NCBI RefSeq assembly: GCF_000203915.1 | Contig: NC_008391.1 | Coordinates: 2,232,001-2,296,000 of the forward strand | Source of the DNA: Burkholderia ambifaria AMMD | GTDB taxonomy: Bacteria > Pseudomonadota > Gammaproteobacteria > Burkholderiales > Burkholderiaceae | Length of the DNA stretch: 64,000 nt | Direction: 5' to 3' | Shown here: in pieces, positions 62,473-64,000 of the stretch | How positions within the stretch are numbered: the stretch's first letter is position 1 | Layout of the letters: every line of letters starts with the position of its first letter | Made by a program: the position numbers and the translations under genes | Notes under the pieces: model-generated | What the model was told of the DNA's origin: nothing | The model's database searches: none | The model's input: the letters and a program-made list of their open reading frames with translations, nothing else

Positions 62473-62503
62473 TTGACTCTGACATTAGTGTCAGGGTTCA
62501 GAC
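62473..62503 (+). promoter_or_regulatory. MerR-type promoter and operator
   Basis: TTGACT (62473-62478) is followed by the palindrome CTGACATTAGTGTCAG (62479-62494) and a weak -10 at about 62497-62503, giving an 18-19 base spacer. This long spacer with a dyad is the mark of MerR-activated promoters. It reads toward the hydrolase. Confidence 0.7.
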
Positions 62504-62534
62504 TGAGCGGACGATTCACCTTGAGGCCTTCTTC

Positions 62535-63443
62535 ATGCTCACCCGAATGCTCAGATACCTGCTGGCCGCCGCAGTCTCCGCGGCAACGTTATTTGCGGCG
62601 ATACCTGCTACGGTCGCTGCTCCGACAAGCTATATGGTTACATCGAAGGATGGTGTAAGGCTTTCGGTTCAGGAAAGCGGCAATCCCAACGGCCCACCGG
62701 TCATTTTCATTCACGGTTTGCTTGGCAGTCGCCTGAACTGGGAAGCGCAAGCGCAAAGCCCCGAATTGCGCAAATACCGGATCATCACCTACGATCTGCG
62801 CGGCCACGGCCTGTCGGATAAACCATCTGGCGCCACGCCGTATCACGATGGACGTCGTTGGGCCGACGACCTCAAAGCAGTCATCGCCGGCTCGCATGCG
62901 AGAAAACCCGTTGTGGTCGGTTGGTCGCTTGGCGGTGCGGTGATATCGAACTACCTGGCAACGTATGGCGACGGCAACATCGCCGGCGCCGTATACGTCG
63001 ATGGTGTCGTCGAACTCGCCCCGGGTCAGATCATTGACCATCCCGAGGTCTATCGGGACATGAATTCGCCGGACCTGAAAACACATCTCGATGGCGAGCG
63101 TACCTTCATTGGGCTGTGCTTCAACCGCCGTCCGGACGCCGACACTTTCAGCCGATTGCTCGCCAACGCCGCGCTGGCGTCGTGGGACATGCAGAAGGAA
63201 ATTCCGACGATGACGGTGTTTGCCGCCGAGGCGCTCAGCAAGACACGCGTGCCATTGCTGTTCATATACGGCAGCCGCGATGCGCTGGTCGACACGCCCA
63301 CGACGCTGGCCCGCGCGAAGGCGTTGAATCCTCGCATCCAGAGCAAAGTGTACGTCGATGCGGGTCACGCACCGTTCATCGAGGAACCCGACCGCTTCAA
63401 TCACGATTTGGCGGAGTTCGTCAGGTCGGTGTCCGGGAAATGA
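62535..63443 (+). CDS. Exported alpha/beta hydrolase
   Basis: A 302-residue alpha/beta hydrolase with a signal peptide (YLLAAAVSAATLFAAIPATV, cleaved near AAP). The oxyanion motif is IFIHGLLGSRLNW, the nucleophile serine is in VVGWSLGGAV, the acid is near FIYGSRDALVD, and the histidine is in DAGHAPFIEEPDRF. It is an esterase, haloperoxidase-like or lactonase-type enzyme acting in the periplasm. It diverges from a MerR regulator and has a MerR-type promoter, so it is probably induced by the compound it acts on or by a related stress. Confidence 0.92.
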   Translation: MLTRMLRYLLAAAVSAATLFAAIPATVAAPTSYMVTSKDGVRLSVQESGNPNGPPVIFIHGLLGSRLNWEAQAQSPELRKYRIITYDLRGHGLSDKPSGATPYHDGRRWADDLKAVIAGSHARKPVVVGWSLGGAVISNYLATYGDGNIAGAVYVDGVVELAPGQIIDHPEVYRDMNSPDLKTHLDGERTFIGLCFNRRPDADTFSRLLANAALASWDMQKEIPTMTVFAAEALSKTRVPLLFIYGSRDALVDTPTTLARAKALNPRIQSKVYVDAGHAPFIEEPDRFNHDLAEFVRSVSGK

Positions 63444-63471
63444 AGCACTGATGCTTTGACCCGCACGCACC

Positions 63472-64000
63472 TCACGCCAGCAAGCACGCGATCAGATCAT
63501 GCGTCGTACGCACCTCGTACTTCCGCAGCAAGCTCGCGCGATGGATGTCGACCGTGCGCGGGCTGATGTTCAACTCCTTGCCGATCTCCTTGCTCGTCAG
63601 GCCGTGAACCAGGAATGCCGCGACGTCGCGCTCGCGATCGGTCAGCGTGCTCGTGACGTCGGGATGCTTCGCGCTCTCCGACAGGTCAGTGAAGGTCCAG
63701 ACGGCCAGCTCGAAGGGCCGCTTCGGGTTGTAGCCGAAGCCGCACACGGTGACCCAGAAATGGCTGCCGTCGACACGGCGCATGATGCGATCGTCGCTGA
63801 ACCCGGCATGTTTCGCGAGCAGCGGCGCGAGGCGCCGGCCGGTCGTCGCGAAGTCCTTCTGCTGCGGATACAGCTTCGCGAACGACTGGTCGATGATGTC
63901 GTCACGGGTCGCCCGGAACAGCTGCAGCGCCTTCTCGTTGCACTCGACCATGATGCGCTCCCTGGCCACGATCGCCGCGACGGGCAGATGTCGGAAGAGA
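63472..64000 (-). CDS. PAS-LuxR-type regulator, 3' part (gene runs past the window end)
   Basis: The frame stays open to the window edge, so the gene starts beyond base 64000. The visible part reads a PAS domain (LPVAAIVARERIMVECNEKA, then GSHFWVTVCGFGYNPKRPF) followed by a LuxR-type helix-turn-helix (LTDRERDVAAFLVHGLTSKE, SPRTVDIHRASLLRKYEVRT). It is a one-component or response-type transcription factor. A GTG at 63969 is in frame but lies inside the PAS domain and is not the start. It converges on the hydrolase with a 28-base gap. Confidence 0.9.
   Translation of the reverse strand, partial: LFRHLPVAAIVARERIMVECNEKALQLFRATRDDIIDQSFAKLYPQQKDFATTGRRLAPLLAKHAGFSDDRIMRRVDGSHFWVTVCGFGYNPKRPFELAVWTFTDLSESAKHPDVTSTLTDRERDVAAFLVHGLTSKEIGKELNISPRTVDIHRASLLRKYEVRTTHDLIACLLA

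Noticed and set aside
1..64000. CRISPR arrays, tRNA or rRNA genes, insertion sequences
   Set aside because: No regularly spaced repeats, cloverleaf-like genes or transposase motifs were noticed. A tRNA scan would be needed to exclude tRNA genes fully.

Overview
The window looks like a chromosomal segment of a Burkholderia-type beta-proteobacterium, probably of the B. cepacia complex. This is inferred from the very high GC coding bias, an OmpC-type Burkholderia porin, the glmS/Lrp pairing, T6SS vgrG-effector genes and many paired LysR/AraC regulators. No rRNA, tRNA, CRISPR array, insertion sequence or transposase was seen.

Layout. 1-6 kb: the 3' end of a short-chain dehydrogenase, glyA, an amino-acid permease, and a cysteine desulfurase fused to a C-terminal DUF442-type sulfurtransferase domain. 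6.1-14.9 kb (minus strand): a type VI secretion effector module read as vgrG - tle3 phospholipase - two tandem tla3-like adaptor genes - PAAR - a KorA/TrfB-like DNA-binding protein. The tla3 genes arose by a 1.5 kb tandem duplication that also copied the tail of tle3. 15.5-25.1 kb: a hydroquinone catabolic locus with MFS transporter, LysR regulator, two-subunit hydroquinone 1,2-dioxygenase, 4-hydroxymuconic semialdehyde dehydrogenase, maleylacetate reductase, hydroxyquinol 1,2-dioxygenase, YciI protein, Rieske ferredoxin and a porin. An identical 17-bp LysR-type box, in opposite orientations, lies before the MFS gene and before the operon and ties them together.

25-28 kb: GST, AraC regulator, exported protein of unknown function, small P-loop kinase. 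28.5-35.4 kb: a lower-GC accessory block with a 1056-aa SF1 helicase, two membrane proteins and an unrecognised protein, lying directly downstream of glmS, the usual attTn7 site. 35.4-41.2 kb: glmS, Lrp regulator with two operator-like palindromes, panB, AraC regulator, ogt, and a RES/Xre toxin-antitoxin pair with its operator. 41.4-45.4 kb: a uronate module (ExuT-like MFS, LacI regulator, uronate dehydrogenase) sharing a LacI palindrome. 45.7-51.8 kb: LysE exporter, GapN-like aldehyde dehydrogenase, LysR regulator and a DUF1338 2-oxoadipate dioxygenase-like gene. 51.8-55.1 kb: small stress genes (CsbD, BON, two very small proteins) around a PAS-LuxR regulator. 55.5-64 kb: branched-chain amino-acid binding protein, FAD oxidoreductase, J-domain protein, signal-less solute-binding-like protein, GNAT, FGE-like protein, MerR regulator with divergent alpha/beta hydrolase, and the 3' part of a PAS-LuxR regulator cut by the window end.

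Functions come from motif reading and family knowledge; no database searches were possible. Percent identities are not given because none were computed.
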